NCBI GenBank assembly: GCA_963728475.1
Contig: CAVSKL010000004.1
Location: forward strand, 1 to 64,000
Direction: 5' to 3'
Origin: CAVSKL01 sp963728475 [NCBI: Candidatus Eiseniibacteriota bacterium]
GTDB taxonomy: Bacteria > Eisenbacteria > RBG-16-71-46 > JABDJR01
DNA length: 64,000 bases
How positions within the stretch are numbered: the first letter of the stretch is position 1; every line of letters starts with the position of its first letter. Under the pieces are notes generated by a model. It saw only the letters and a program-made list of their open reading frames with translations. It was not told the origin of the DNA and did not search any database. Positions 17,260 to 26,099 of this stretch are shown piece by piece. The translations under genes were made by a program, and so were the position numbers.

Positions 17260-18060
17260 GTGAACCGCGCTCCGTTCCGCCTCCGCGGCGGGATGTTCGC
17301 CGGCCTGGGTCTTCCCGCGGCGGGGTGCCTCCTCGCCGCGGGGCTGGCGCTGGCCGTCCCCGCCGCCCGGGCCGGGGAGGCCGGTCCGCGCTCCGGAACC
17401 GGGGACGCCGGGGCCGCCCCCGCCGACACCGGCGCGGCGTGGACCACCTTTCCCGTGCCCGACGGGGGGATTCTCTACCTGCGCTACGGCAGGCCGGGAG
17501 GAGTGGTGATCCGGCGCAGGCACGGGGTGGCGTCCCCCAAGGCGCCGGCGGCCGCCGAAGCGCCCGCCCCCGAGGATTCCCTGATCGCGGTCATCCGCCA
17601 GGTGCTTCGCGAGGAGCTGGCCCGGATTCCCAGGCCGGCCCCGCCGGCCGCGGCCGTTGTGTTGCCCGGGACCCCCACCGCCGGAACCGCCGCGTCGCCC
17701 TCCACCGGGACGCGTTCGCCGCGGGCCGCGCCTCCGCCGGGCGCCACGCCAACTCCGCCCGCAGAGGCCACGCCCCCGCCGGGCGCCACGCCAACTCCGC
17801 CCGCAGAGGCCACGCCCCCGCCGGGCGCCACGCCAGCTCCGCCCGCGGAGGCCGCGCCTCCGCCGGCCGGCAAGTCCGCGCTGGGGGAGGCGCCTGAAGC
17901 CCAGACTCCACCCACCGCGACGGCAGCCGGGGCGTCGGGGGACACCGCGACGGCGGCCGGGGCCTCGGGGGACACCGCGACGGCGGCCGGGGCCCCGCCC
18001 TCGCCCGCCCCCCTCTTCCCGCCGCCCCGACCCCGCAGGTGGTGCGCCGGGCGTTCCTGA
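17260..18060 (+). CDS. OmpA-domain envelope protein, N-terminal part before an apparent frameshift
   Basis: GTG 17260 lies 2 bp after the previous stop. The frame encodes a signal peptide (ending near VPAARAGEAG), then FPVPDGGILYLRYGRPGGVV, the same motif as in the preceding barrel protein, followed by an amphipathic helix (IRQVLREELARI) and a long Pro/Ala-rich spacer built of tandem repeats. It ends at 18060 in PRRWCAGRS. The continuation, an OmpA C-terminal domain, is in the frame one base away. Restoring one C in the C6 run at 18008-18013 gives ...PTPQVVRRAFLNEG and joins both, so the real gene is very probably 17260-18437. Confidence 0.75.
   Translation: MNRAPFRLRGGMFAGLGLPAAGCLLAAGLALAVPAARAGEAGPRSGTGDAGAAPADTGAAWTTFPVPDGGILYLRYGRPGGVVIRRRHGVASPKAPAAAEAPAPEDSLIAVIRQVLREELARIPRPAPPAAAVVLPGTPTAGTAASPSTGTRSPRAAPPPGATPTPPAEATPPPGATPTPPAEATPPPGATPAPPAEAAPPPAGKSALGEAPEAQTPPTATAAGASGDTATAAGASGDTATAAGAPPSPAPLFPPPRPRRWCAGRS
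17731..17856 (+). repeat. Three 42-bp in-frame repeats
   Basis: Units at 17731, 17773 and 17815 encode PPPGATPTPPAEAT with few changes. They form the proline-rich spacer of the OmpA-domain protein. Confidence 0.85.
17917..18000 (+). repeat. Nearly three 30-bp in-frame repeats
   Basis: Units at 17917, 17947 and 17977 encode ATAAGASGDT, in the same spacer, just before the frameshift point. Confidence 0.8.
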
Positions 18061-18437
18061 ACGAGGGGCTCCTGCGCGCGCACTTCGTGCTCTTCAACAC
18101 CGGGAGCGCCGACCTCCTGCCCTACTCCCAGCGGGCGCTCCTGGTGGTGGCGAAGGTGCTCGAGGAGTTCCCCGGGGCGCGGATCCGGGTCGAGGGATAC
18201 GCCGACCCCAGGGGGGGCGAGGCCTATAACCTGGCCCTGAGCAAGCGGCGCGCGGAGTCGGTGCGAGACTTCTTGGTCGGCGAGGGGGGGCTGGATCCGT
18301 CACGGCTCGAGGCCGAGGGCTACGGGGAGACCCACCTCGTCTCGACCGGAACCTCGCCCACCGAACTCGCGTTGAACCGCCGGGTGGAGTTCCGGGTTCT
18401 GAACCCGGAGGCACTGCACCGGGACGACGACCGCTAG
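18039..18437 (+). CDS. OmpA C-terminal (peptidoglycan-binding) domain, continuation of the preceding gene
   Basis: About 130 residues with the OmpA/Pal fold: FVLFNTGSADLLPYSQRALL, RIRVEGYADPRGGEAYNLAL, SKRRAESVRDFLV and LNRRVEFRVL. The DPRG, NxxLSxxRA and NRRVEF elements are the peptidoglycan-binding signature. GTG 18039 could be a start, but there is no ribosome site and a periplasmic domain without a signal makes little sense. It is best read as the C-terminus of the gene starting at 17260, anchoring that protein to peptidoglycan. Confidence 0.75.
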   Translation: MVRRAFLNEGLLRAHFVLFNTGSADLLPYSQRALLVVAKVLEEFPGARIRVEGYADPRGGEAYNLALSKRRAESVRDFLVGEGGLDPSRLEAEGYGETHLVSTGTSPTELALNRRVEFRVLNPEALHRDDDR

Positions 18438-18511
18438 CCGGTGGTGGGTCGGAGAACCGGTCGCGGCCGGATCCGGCCGTTCCATGCCGGACCCGCATTT
18501 CCGCGCGGCGG

Positions 18512-19075
18512 CTACGGCCCGGGTTGATCCTGCTGCTCGAGTTCGTCCACCACGCCCGGGAAGCTCTGCACCCAGTGGTGGAGCGGGTGCCACGAGCTCC
18601 CGCGCAGCCGGTAGACGGCGTCGAGGTCGGTGGGATGCTTGGAGAGCGAGAAGGTGCCCTCGATCGCGATCGGCATGGTGGGCCACCCCTTCGGATCGAA
18701 TCCGGGGAAGTAGACCTCCACGATCGCGGTCATGTCGGTGGGGCCGCAGAAGAGGTTCCTGGGATTGATGCCCGAGAGCAAGAGGTCGGCCGGGTCCTGG
18801 GACCCGAAGTTGGGCATGATGTACCCCTCCATCCACACCCGCTGTTCGTCCAGGTTCTTCACGCTGTCGGGAAAGGTGACTTCCGCCGGCGGGTTGTAGA
18901 AGGCCCGCCGGAGCAGGTCCCACCGCAGGAGGGGAAGTGAGGTGTTGACCGTCCCCGCGGAACGCTCGAACTTCTCGCGGCGGGCGTTCCGGTTCGCCGG
19001 GGACGCCGGGACCGCGGGGAGGAGAACGGCCGCCAGGGTGGCGGCGGCAATGGTGAGACGAAGACTGCGAACCAC
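18512..19075 (-). CDS. Exported DUF3299-like protein
   Basis: 187 residues with a signal peptide (about 1-27, ending PASPA). The core VKNLDEQRVWMEGYIMPN followed by LFCGPTDMTAIVEVYF resembles DUF3299 proteins, in which a short beta region RVxxxGYMVP precedes a Cys-containing segment. Function is unknown; such proteins are periplasmic and sometimes linked to metal or transporter genes. It is convergent with the OmpA-domain gene and likely monocistronic. Confidence 0.65.
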   Translation of the reverse strand: MVRSLRLTIAAATLAAVLLPAVPASPANRNARREKFERSAGTVNTSLPLLRWDLLRRAFYNPPAEVTFPDSVKNLDEQRVWMEGYIMPNFGSQDPADLLLSGINPRNLFCGPTDMTAIVEVYFPGFDPKGWPTMPIAIEGTFSLSKHPTDLDAVYRLRGSSWHPLHHWVQSFPGVVDELEQQDQPGP

Positions 19076-19221
19076 GTTAACCCCTCATCTTCGCCGGCTC
19101 CGCACGATCCCGGTCGCCCACCGGAACCGGGCCGGCGGTGCGAATCCCGACACGCCGGAACAGGCGCCCCTGCACCCCATTCGCGCGATCATACGCCCTG
19201 CGGGAGAGCCCCGGGAAAGGA

Positions 19222-19404
19222 TTAATGCATCGAGCCGGGACGAAAATCGATATCGTCGGCGCCTCCGTCCGAGGCCACGTCGACCTGTTCCCGGCGGGCG
19301 CGGAAGTCCGCGAACCGGGTCGGGGGCTCAGGGCGCCGGAGGAGCCGCCGCCAGAGGCGGAGGGCCTCTTCGCCGAGCAGGTTCTTCAATAGCGGCCAGA
19401 TCAC
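19222..19404 (-). CDS. Possible small protein, 60 residues
   Basis: GTG at 19404 opens a frame with a basic amphipathic N-terminus (MIWPLLKNLLGEEALRLWRR) and an acidic tail. There is no well-placed ribosome site and no known family, so this is a weak call. The surrounding 19076-19741 is otherwise non-coding apart from the 33-bp repeats. Confidence 0.3.
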   Translation of the reverse strand: MIWPLLKNLLGEEALRLWRRLLRRPEPPTRFADFRARREQVDVASDGGADDIDFRPGSMH

Positions 19405-19558
19405 GGCAGTTGTCCCAACTTCTCCCGGACGGTGGAAGCGCGACGCCCCTGCTCCTTCATGATACCTCTTTCCCGGCGGGGCTCATCCTTTCAACACGAT
19501 TATTTATCGGTTGTTACGGGCGGGGCTTGAGAAGAGGGCGCGCCGGGCCGGCGGAGAA

Positions 19559-19690
19559 AGGCGGACGCGGGCGCTCGGGCCCCCCTGGGGGAAGGCGGAC
19601 GCGGGCGCTTGCGACGCCTGGGGGAAGGCGGAGGCGGGCGCTCGCGACACCTGGGGAAAGGCGGACGCGGGCGCGCCGGGCCGGCGGGCT
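19559..19690 (+). repeat. Four tandem 33-bp repeats upstream of the metalloprotease gene
   Basis: Units begin at 19559, 19593, 19626 and 19659 around AGGCGGACGCGGGCGC. They are in frame with, but upstream of, the likely start codon; if translated they would give WGKADAGA-type 11-residue repeats. They may be non-coding. Confidence 0.75.
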
Positions 19691-19741
19691 GATAAGATGG
19701 CGGGCATCGGAGGCGGCAACCGGGCGGCTGAGAGCGTGACC

Positions 19742-22591
19742 ATGACCCCAACCCAGGCACCACTTCGGGCGGCCCGCGTCCTCGGCCTGGCCGCGCTCCT
19801 CGCTGCCGGCGCCGCCGCCCCCAGCGCCGCCTCCCCCCTTTCCCCCCAGCTCCTGCGTACGCTCTCCCCGGAGGCTCTCCGGGCGATCCCCCCGGAACCG
19901 CCCCTCACCTCGGCCCGCCGCCTGGCGCCGGGGCTGGACGCCGCCGCCACCACCGGCGGCCGGCGCTGGACCGGCCATCCCCGGGTCCTGGTCCTCCTGG
20001 TGGACTTCGCCGACCGGCCCGCCGACCGGGCCGCCCATCCGTCTGAGTACTACCGGCAGCTTCTCTTCAGCGCCGGCGAGCTGGAGCGGGGGAGCCTCCG
20101 CGACTACTACCGAGAGGCCACCTACGGGAAGATCGACGTCACCGGCGAGGTCCACGGCTGGTTCCGGCTTCCCGGGAACTACGCCGACTTCACCGGCGGC
20201 GAGTCCGGGCTCTGCGCCTCCTGCTTCCCTCACAACGCCCGGGCGGTGGCCGCCGCCGCGGTGACCGCGGCCGCCGATTCGGTGGACTTTCACCGCTTCG
20301 ACGATGACGGCCCGGACGCGGCGCCGGGGAGCGCGGACGACGACGGCATCCTGGATGCGCTCGTCATCGTCTTCCCCGGCTACGGAACCGAGCGCACCGG
20401 CAACCTGAACGACTTCCGCTCCCACTACTGGACCATGACCTCGGTGCAGTCGGTTCAGGGGGTGAGGGTGCCCGATTACGCCCTCATCCCCGAACTTGAG
20501 AACGTGGGGATCGCGGTCCACGAGTTCGGCCACGTGCTGGGGGCGCCCGATCTCTACGACGGGAGCGGGCGGGGGACGGGGATCGGCTACACCTCGGTGA
20601 TGGCCGCCGGCATCTGGTTCGACAACGGCCGCCGGCCCGGCGGCCCCGATCCCTACACCCGGATCCTGTGGGGCGCGCTCACCCCCGAGGCGCCCGGCGC
20701 CGACGATCCCGGCGCGCGCCTTCCCCGGGTGAACGAGACCCCGTACGCCCTTCGCCTGTGGACCCGGGGGGAGAGCGGTCCGGAGTACTTCCTGGTGGAG
20801 AACCGGGCGCCGGTGGGGATCGACCGATTTCTCCCCGGATCGGGTCTCCTCGTCTACCGGGTGAACGAGACCGCCCGCGACGAGACCGACCCCGGCCGCT
20901 ACCTGGTGACCCTGCTCGAGGCGGACGGGAACCGCAACCTGTCCGGGGGGCGCCCGGTCAATAACGGCGAGGCCTCGGACTTCTTTCCCGGACCCGGGGG
21001 GGTGCGCGCGATCGGGGCGGGCACCGTCCCCTCCACCCGGGACGCGGCGGGGAATCCGACCGGGGTATCGCTCGCCGCGATCTCGGACGCCGAGTCGGTG
21101 ATGACGGTGGACGTATCGGTGGGCCGGGCGGTGGGCTCGGTTCCCGATCCGGTGCTCCGGCTGGAGCCCGCGTCGGGGCTCTACCGCGGCGCCGGCGAGG
21201 CGGAGAGCCCGGCGCTGGTGCGGGTGCGGGTGGAGAACCGGGGGGCGCGGCTCCCGGCGGGGACGTTCCGGCTCCTCTCGCCCGGTCCCGGGGTGCGGCC
21301 GCGGCTGTCCGCCACCCCCCTCGGCGAGCTGGCGCCGCTTTCCGCCCGCACCCTGGACGAGCCGGTCCAGGTGGACGTGGACCCCGGCGCCCTCGGCGTG
21401 GTGGCCCCGGCGCCCCTGGAGGCGACCTGGACCACCGGCGACGGCACCGTCTACACCATGGCCGCGCCCCTCCCCGACGGCGGGGCGGTGCTGGCGCGCT
21501 CCGACTTCGAGACCGGCGACGGAGGCGGCGTTCCGGGGAGCCTCACTCTCGTTTCCGGCCCCTGGTCGCGCCGGAAGGGGGCGGCGGTCTCCGGCGCCTG
21601 GGCCTGGTCCACCGCGGGCTACGGCCCCCGCGCCGACGCGGTCCTGGTGTTCGGGCCGTACCCGCTCCCGGGGTCGGCCGAGCTTCGCTTCCGCCAGCGC
21701 ATGGACACCCCCGACCACAACGGCTACGCCTCCGACGGCGGCTACCTGGAAGTCTCCCGGGACAGCACCCTCTGGACCCTCGCGGTTCCCGAGGGGGGCT
21801 ATCCCGACGTCTTCGACCTCACCGACGGGAATTCGTATCCCGGCCGTCCCGCCTTCGGCGGCCCCGGCGGGGGATGGGAGTCGGTGCGGGTGCCGGTCGA
21901 AGGCGATCCCGGTCCGGTGTGGTTCCGCTTCCACTTCGTGAGCGACTTCTCCGGCAACGCCGGCCTCTACGACGGCTGGGCGGTGGACGACGTCTTCTTC
22001 CGGGGCTGGCGGCACGGGGTGGCGGTGGCGATGGACCCGGTGGTCCCGGACGGAGGCCGCGCCCGGATCGACTTTCGGGTGCTGGCCATGGTGAGTCCCG
22101 GCACCGCGGGCACCCTGGACCTGGTCCGGATACGGGCGGGAGCGCGGCTGGTGCTTTCCCGGTGGGCGTACCGCGGCGATCGCGAGGTCTCGGTGGCGAT
22201 CGACGACCCCCTGGTGCCCGGCACCGAGGACCGATTCCAGCTGGAGTGGGGGGAGGGGGGCGGAGTCGCCGCCGGGCCTCTCACCGTCCTTCCCGAGGCC
22301 CCGCCGCCGAAAGGAATCCTCGCCGGCACCCCCGGCGTGATCCGCCGGAGCGACGGGGGCTGGATCGTGGTCGAGGTGCCGGGCGACCGGCCGCTCCCCG
22401 GGACCCTGGACCTCTTCGACGTGCGCGGGGCGCGGCTCGCGCGCCTCGCCGAGGGGACCTGGACTCCGGGGATCTACCGGGTCAGCTGGTCCGCGGCCGG
22501 CGGGCGCTCGGGGATTGCCGCCGGGATCTACTTCCTCCGGGCAACAGTCGGGGACCGGACCGGCGTCCGGCGGGTCGTTCTCCTGCCCTGA
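19742..22591 (+). CDS. Secreted M6-family metalloprotease
   Basis: 949 residues from ATG 19742: signal peptide (to about residue 30, PSAA|SPLSP), propeptide, catalytic domain with the zinc site HEFGHVLGAPDLYD (His260, Glu261, His264; Asp further on), then beta domains including a MAM/immune-inhibitor-A-like region (GWAVDDVFF). The C-terminal 80 residues (PGTLDLFDVRGARLARL ... GIYFLRATVGDRTGVRRVVL) look like a FlgD-like or type IX secretion sorting domain. M6 enzymes degrade extracellular proteins. An in-frame extension to 19511 consists of the 33-bp repeats and would bury the signal peptide, so I prefer 19742. Confidence 0.88.
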   Translation: MTPTQAPLRAARVLGLAALLAAGAAAPSAASPLSPQLLRTLSPEALRAIPPEPPLTSARRLAPGLDAAATTGGRRWTGHPRVLVLLVDFADRPADRAAHPSEYYRQLLFSAGELERGSLRDYYREATYGKIDVTGEVHGWFRLPGNYADFTGGESGLCASCFPHNARAVAAAAVTAAADSVDFHRFDDDGPDAAPGSADDDGILDALVIVFPGYGTERTGNLNDFRSHYWTMTSVQSVQGVRVPDYALIPELENVGIAVHEFGHVLGAPDLYDGSGRGTGIGYTSVMAAGIWFDNGRRPGGPDPYTRILWGALTPEAPGADDPGARLPRVNETPYALRLWTRGESGPEYFLVENRAPVGIDRFLPGSGLLVYRVNETARDETDPGRYLVTLLEADGNRNLSGGRPVNNGEASDFFPGPGGVRAIGAGTVPSTRDAAGNPTGVSLAAISDAESVMTVDVSVGRAVGSVPDPVLRLEPASGLYRGAGEAESPALVRVRVENRGARLPAGTFRLLSPGPGVRPRLSATPLGELAPLSARTLDEPVQVDVDPGALGVVAPAPLEATWTTGDGTVYTMAAPLPDGGAVLARSDFETGDGGGVPGSLTLVSGPWSRRKGAAVSGAWAWSTAGYGPRADAVLVFGPYPLPGSAELRFRQRMDTPDHNGYASDGGYLEVSRDSTLWTLAVPEGGYPDVFDLTDGNSYPGRPAFGGPGGGWESVRVPVEGDPGPVWFRFHFVSDFSGNAGLYDGWAVDDVFFRGWRHGVAVAMDPVVPDGGRARIDFRVLAMVSPGTAGTLDLVRIRAGARLVLSRWAYRGDREVSVAIDDPLVPGTEDRFQLEWGEGGGVAAGPLTVLPEAPPPKGILAGTPGVIRRSDGGWIVVEVPGDRPLPGTLDLFDVRGARLARLAEGTWTPGIYRVSWSAAGGRSGIAAGIYFLRATVGDRTGVRRVVLLP

Positions 22592-22620
22592 TTCCGCGGG
22601 CCCGGAGCGCAGGCAACGAA

Positions 22621-22810
22621 CGGCACGCGCGCGCCGTGGCCTTCGGTTCGCGCCGCGGCCTTCCGTTCGTGCCGCGGCCTTTCGGTCGCGCTGCAGCTTT
22701 TCGTTCGCGCCGCGGCCTTCCGTTCGCGCCGCGGCCTTTCGTTCGCGCCGCGGCCCTCGGTTCGCGCCGTGGCCTTCGGTTCGCGCCCCGGCCTTTCGTT
22801 CGCGCCGCCG
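22621..22810 (+). repeat. About ten tandem 19-bp repeats between the protease and DUF885 genes
   Basis: From 22640 nine units of CCTTCGGTTCGCGCCGCGG, with 1-4 changes each, run head to tail, and a tenth, weaker unit precedes them. A 19-bp period is not a multiple of 3, so they are non-coding. Confidence 0.85.
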
Positions 22811-22877
22811 TGCGCCTATACTGCAGAACACGCGCGAACGGCGCGCTTCGTTTTATCGACCCTCGCTCACCGACGGG

Positions 22878-24689
22878 GTGGGACCCTTGTTTGCTTCCGG
22901 ATCTGCTCAACCGCGGACGGCGCTCTTGGTGGCGCTGGCCGCCGCCGTCCTTTTGGGTGGAGCGCGCCCCGGCGCCTCCGCCCCGGCGCGGGCCCCCGCC
23001 GGGGCCTCGGCCGCGATTCCCGCCTCCCCGCCCATGGCGCCGGCCCTGCGCGACGCCGAGATCCGCTTCCTGGATCTCCTCGTCGTCACCGATCCCGTCC
23101 GCGCCACCTTGCTCGGCATCCACGACGGCGACGGGGAGCTGGGGCCCGGGGGCGCGGATGCCCGGCGGGTGGCCCGCGAGCGCTGGGAGGCGTTCGAGCG
23201 GGAGCTGGACGCCCTCGACGATTCGCTCATGACCGCCGACGACCACTACGACGTCGCCCTCATGCGCTACGACATCGAGCTCCGCCGCTTCGAGGAGGAC
23301 ACGCTCGGGGTGGACGCCCGCGATCCCGGGCGGGCGCTCGGCACGGTGGCGGCCGGACTCCACACGCTTCTGGTGGATGACGGGGCGCCCCTGGCGGAAC
23401 GGGTGGGGTCACTGATCTCGCGGGAGAAGGAGGTCCCGGACTACCTCAGCCGGTCCCTGGCCCAGGTCCACGATCCCCCGCGGGTCCTGGTCGAGCAGGC
23501 AGTGTCCCAGGCCGACGCGTTAACCGCGTTCCTCATCGACTCGGTCCCCGGCGCCACCCGCGCCCTGGCCGACGGCGCGCTGGTGGACTCGCTCTCGGAA
23601 GCCGGCGACCGCGCCCTGGAGGCGGTGTGGTCCTACCGCGAAGCCCTGCTCCGCGATGTTCTTCCCCACGCCGGCGCCGGCTTCGCCCTCGGCCCCGATC
23701 TCTACGCAGGGTATCTCCGCGCCGCGGAAGGGGTGACCACGCCGCTCCCGCGCCTCCGCGCCCGCGCCGACGACGAGATCCGCCGGCTCGACTCCCGATT
23801 CCGCGCCGTGGCCGCCCGCATCGACTCCACCCTCACCCCCGCCCAGGTCATGATGCGGGTGAGCGAGGACCATCCGCCCGCCTCGGAGATCGGCTCGGCG
23901 GTGCGGGCCGCGCTCGCCGAGGCCCGCGCCTTCTGCATTCGTGACGGCGCCGTGCCCATCCTTCCCGGGCCACGCATCCAGGTTCGCCCCACTCCGGCGC
24001 TCTCGGACTGGACCAACGCCAGCCTCGCCGTCCCCGGCCCTTTCGAGCGCGGGGTGGACCGGGCGGTGTTCTACATCACCCTCCCGGATCCTTCCTCCCC
24101 GCCCGAGGCCCGGGAGGAGGTGCTGCGGTTCCTCAACTACTCGCTCATCCGGAACCTGGCGGTGCACGAGGCGTATCCCGGCCACTACGCGCAGGCGCAG
24201 GTGCTGGACCGGCTGGACCGTCCGGTCCGCCGGGCGGTGATGAGCCGCGCCTTCGGCGAGGGGTGGGCCCACTACGCGGAGAGCCTCATGCTGGAGCGGG
24301 GCTACCGGGCCGACGATCCCACCTTCCGCTTGGCCACCCTGCAGTCGGCGCTTCGCCGGGCAGGGCGGTTCCGGGTGGCGCTGGGGCTTCAGACCGAAGG
24401 CTGGACGGTGGACCAGGCGGCCGGGTACCTGGAGGAGCACTGCTACCTGGAGCCGGCCATCGCCCGCAAGGAGGCCGAGCGGGGCACCTTCGACCCCTTC
24501 TACCTGGTTTACACCCTGGGCCGGCTCCAGATCGAGAGCCTGCGGACCGAGGTGAAGCGCGCCGAAGGGAAGGACTTCGACCTCGCACGCTTCCACGCCC
24601 GGCTCCTGGAACTGGGCGAGCCGCCGATCCCCATGGCCCGGGCCATGCTCCTCCGCCGGGACATGGCCGACGGACGCTGGCTCGACTGA
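22878..24689 (+). CDS. DUF885-family exported protein, putative metallopeptidase
   Basis: About 603 residues with a hydrophobic signal segment (TALLVALAAAVLLGGARPGA), mostly helical afterwards. The C-terminal half has HEAYPGHY (430-437) and GEGWAHYAE (460-468), the HExxxH-type zinc motif and downstream Glu that place DUF885 proteins near the M2/M3 metallopeptidases; peptidase activity is assumed rather than shown for the family. The start is GTG 22878 or TTG 22887, both after a G-rich stretch. The 19-bp repeats separate it from the upstream protease gene on the same strand. Confidence 0.85.
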   Translation: MGPLFASGSAQPRTALLVALAAAVLLGGARPGASAPARAPAGASAAIPASPPMAPALRDAEIRFLDLLVVTDPVRATLLGIHDGDGELGPGGADARRVARERWEAFERELDALDDSLMTADDHYDVALMRYDIELRRFEEDTLGVDARDPGRALGTVAAGLHTLLVDDGAPLAERVGSLISREKEVPDYLSRSLAQVHDPPRVLVEQAVSQADALTAFLIDSVPGATRALADGALVDSLSEAGDRALEAVWSYREALLRDVLPHAGAGFALGPDLYAGYLRAAEGVTTPLPRLRARADDEIRRLDSRFRAVAARIDSTLTPAQVMMRVSEDHPPASEIGSAVRAALAEARAFCIRDGAVPILPGPRIQVRPTPALSDWTNASLAVPGPFERGVDRAVFYITLPDPSSPPEAREEVLRFLNYSLIRNLAVHEAYPGHYAQAQVLDRLDRPVRRAVMSRAFGEGWAHYAESLMLERGYRADDPTFRLATLQSALRRAGRFRVALGLQTEGWTVDQAAGYLEEHCYLEPAIARKEAERGTFDPFYLVYTLGRLQIESLRTEVKRAEGKDFDLARFHARLLELGEPPIPMARAMLLRRDMADGRWLD

Positions 24690-24812
24690 CCGCGCCGGGT
24701 AGGATCGGCCGCCGGTGCCCTGGGGGGTGGGGGAGTCGCCGTCCGAGGCCGGGCGGTGCGGTGTCCAGGCGGGCACCGGGAACGGGGCGCCCAGGTGACC
24801 ATATCTCCGGGC

Positions 24813-24884
24813 GTCCAGGTGTCCAGGTGTCCAGGTGTCCAGGTGCCCAGGTGTGCGCATGTCCGCGTGCCCAGGTGTCCAGAT
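24813..24884 (+). repeat. Nine tandem 8-bp repeats (GTCCAGGT)
   Basis: Five near-perfect and four degenerate copies of GTCCAGGT run head to tail in the non-coding region after the DUF885 gene. Such an octanucleotide array is prone to copy-number change. Confidence 0.85.
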
Positions 24885-24977
24885 GTACTCGCCGGGTTGC
24901 TCCGGGGGGGCCGGCTTTGCGGCCGCGTCCGGTCGGACGGGGGCGGGTGTGGACCTGGAGGGGGGCTCGAAATCACG

Positions 24978-25830
24978 TGAGCTACATCTGAGTAATTATT
25001 CATGGGTAAGGGCTAAGGCTGCACTTCACGCACCCCCGCGAGCCGGCGGGATGTGGACCCGGGTCCCTATCTGGGTTCGATCCGAGGGTCGTTGGCAGCA
25101 GCGTTCGTCGAGGCCCGCGCAGGGGGCGCTGGCGGTCGCTCGAGCTGCGCCTGGGTAGACGGATACGACTGCGGGCCACGCCACCCCCCGCGAGCCGGCG
25201 GGATGTGGACCCGGGTCCCTATCGGGGCTCGATCCGAGGGTTGTGGGCCGCAGCGTTCGTCGAGGCCCGTGCAGGGGGCGCTGGCGGTCGCTCGAGCTGC
25301 GCCTGGGGAAACGGAGATGACCGCGGTCCAGGCCACCCCCCGCGGTCCGGCGGATGTGCGGACCCGGGTCCCTGTCTCTGTTTGATCCGGCGGCACGGCC
25401 GATCGAAGGGACACGGCGCCACGCACACCGGGCAGCGCACCCATCCTTGGACCGCAGAGTCCCTCGAAGTTGGATGAGTTACATAGGGGTAAATGGTTCT
25501 GGGTAAATGGCATGCCTGAAGTTTCCGCACCCCCCGCGAGCCGGCGGGATGTGGACCCGGGTCCCTATCGGGGCTCGATCCGTGGGTCGTTGGCAGCAGC
25601 GTTCGTCGAGGCCCGTGCAGGGAGCGCTGGCGATCGCTCGATCTGCGCCTGGGTAAACGGATACGACTGCGGTCCACGCCACCCCCCGCGAGCCGGCGGG
25701 ATGTGGACCCGGGTCCCTATCGGGGTTCGTTCTGACGGTGGTCGACAACACCGGCGGGATGTGGACCCGGGTCCCGATCGAGGCTAGATCCGGCGGCACG
25801 GCCGATCGAAGGGACACCGCGTCCTGCGCG
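24978..25830. repeat. Composite non-coding repeat field with a 152-bp unit
   Basis: Six full or partial copies of a roughly 152-bp unit, each containing the 12-bp palindrome GGACCCGGGTCC at 25055, 25207, 25360, 25553, 25705 and 25763. Two larger blocks can be seen. Each starts with a related AT-richer leader (24978-25030; 25474-25530), carries two good and one partial unit, and ends with an identical 31-bp tail (25384-25414; 25786-25816). All frames are broken by stops and I find no gene between 24690 and 26073. The palindrome and block order suggest a repeated DNA or RNA element of unknown kind. Confidence 0.75.
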
Positions 25831-25880
25831 CCGGCCGAGCGCGCTCAACCTGGGCCGGACCCGGGGAATCCTCGAATCGC

Positions 25881-26099
25881 CTCCTCCACCAACCCGGCGT
25901 GGCGCCCCCTGCCGTGCCCCCATGGTCAGACCGCGATCGCGCCCCCAGTGGGCCTCCTCCACCAACCCGGCGTGGCGCCCCCTGCCGTGCCCCCATGGTC
26001 AGACCGCGATCGCGCTCTCAGCGGGCCTCCTCCACCAACCCGGCGCCGGGCGCCCCCTGCCGTGCCCCCATGGTCAGACCGCGGCGCCGGCATCCATGC
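25881..26099 (-). repeat. Three 73-bp tandem repeats derived from the 3' end of the pentapeptide gene
   Basis: Units start at 25881, 25954 and 26027. The copy nearest the gene contains the gene's own stop codon (26074-26076) and last codons; the two outer copies repeat that segment downstream. The array looks like tandem duplication of a gene end. Confidence 0.85.

Noticed and set aside
24813-24884. 8-bp repeats considered as coding
   Set aside because: The period is not a multiple of 3, stops occur, and no start or family supports translation.
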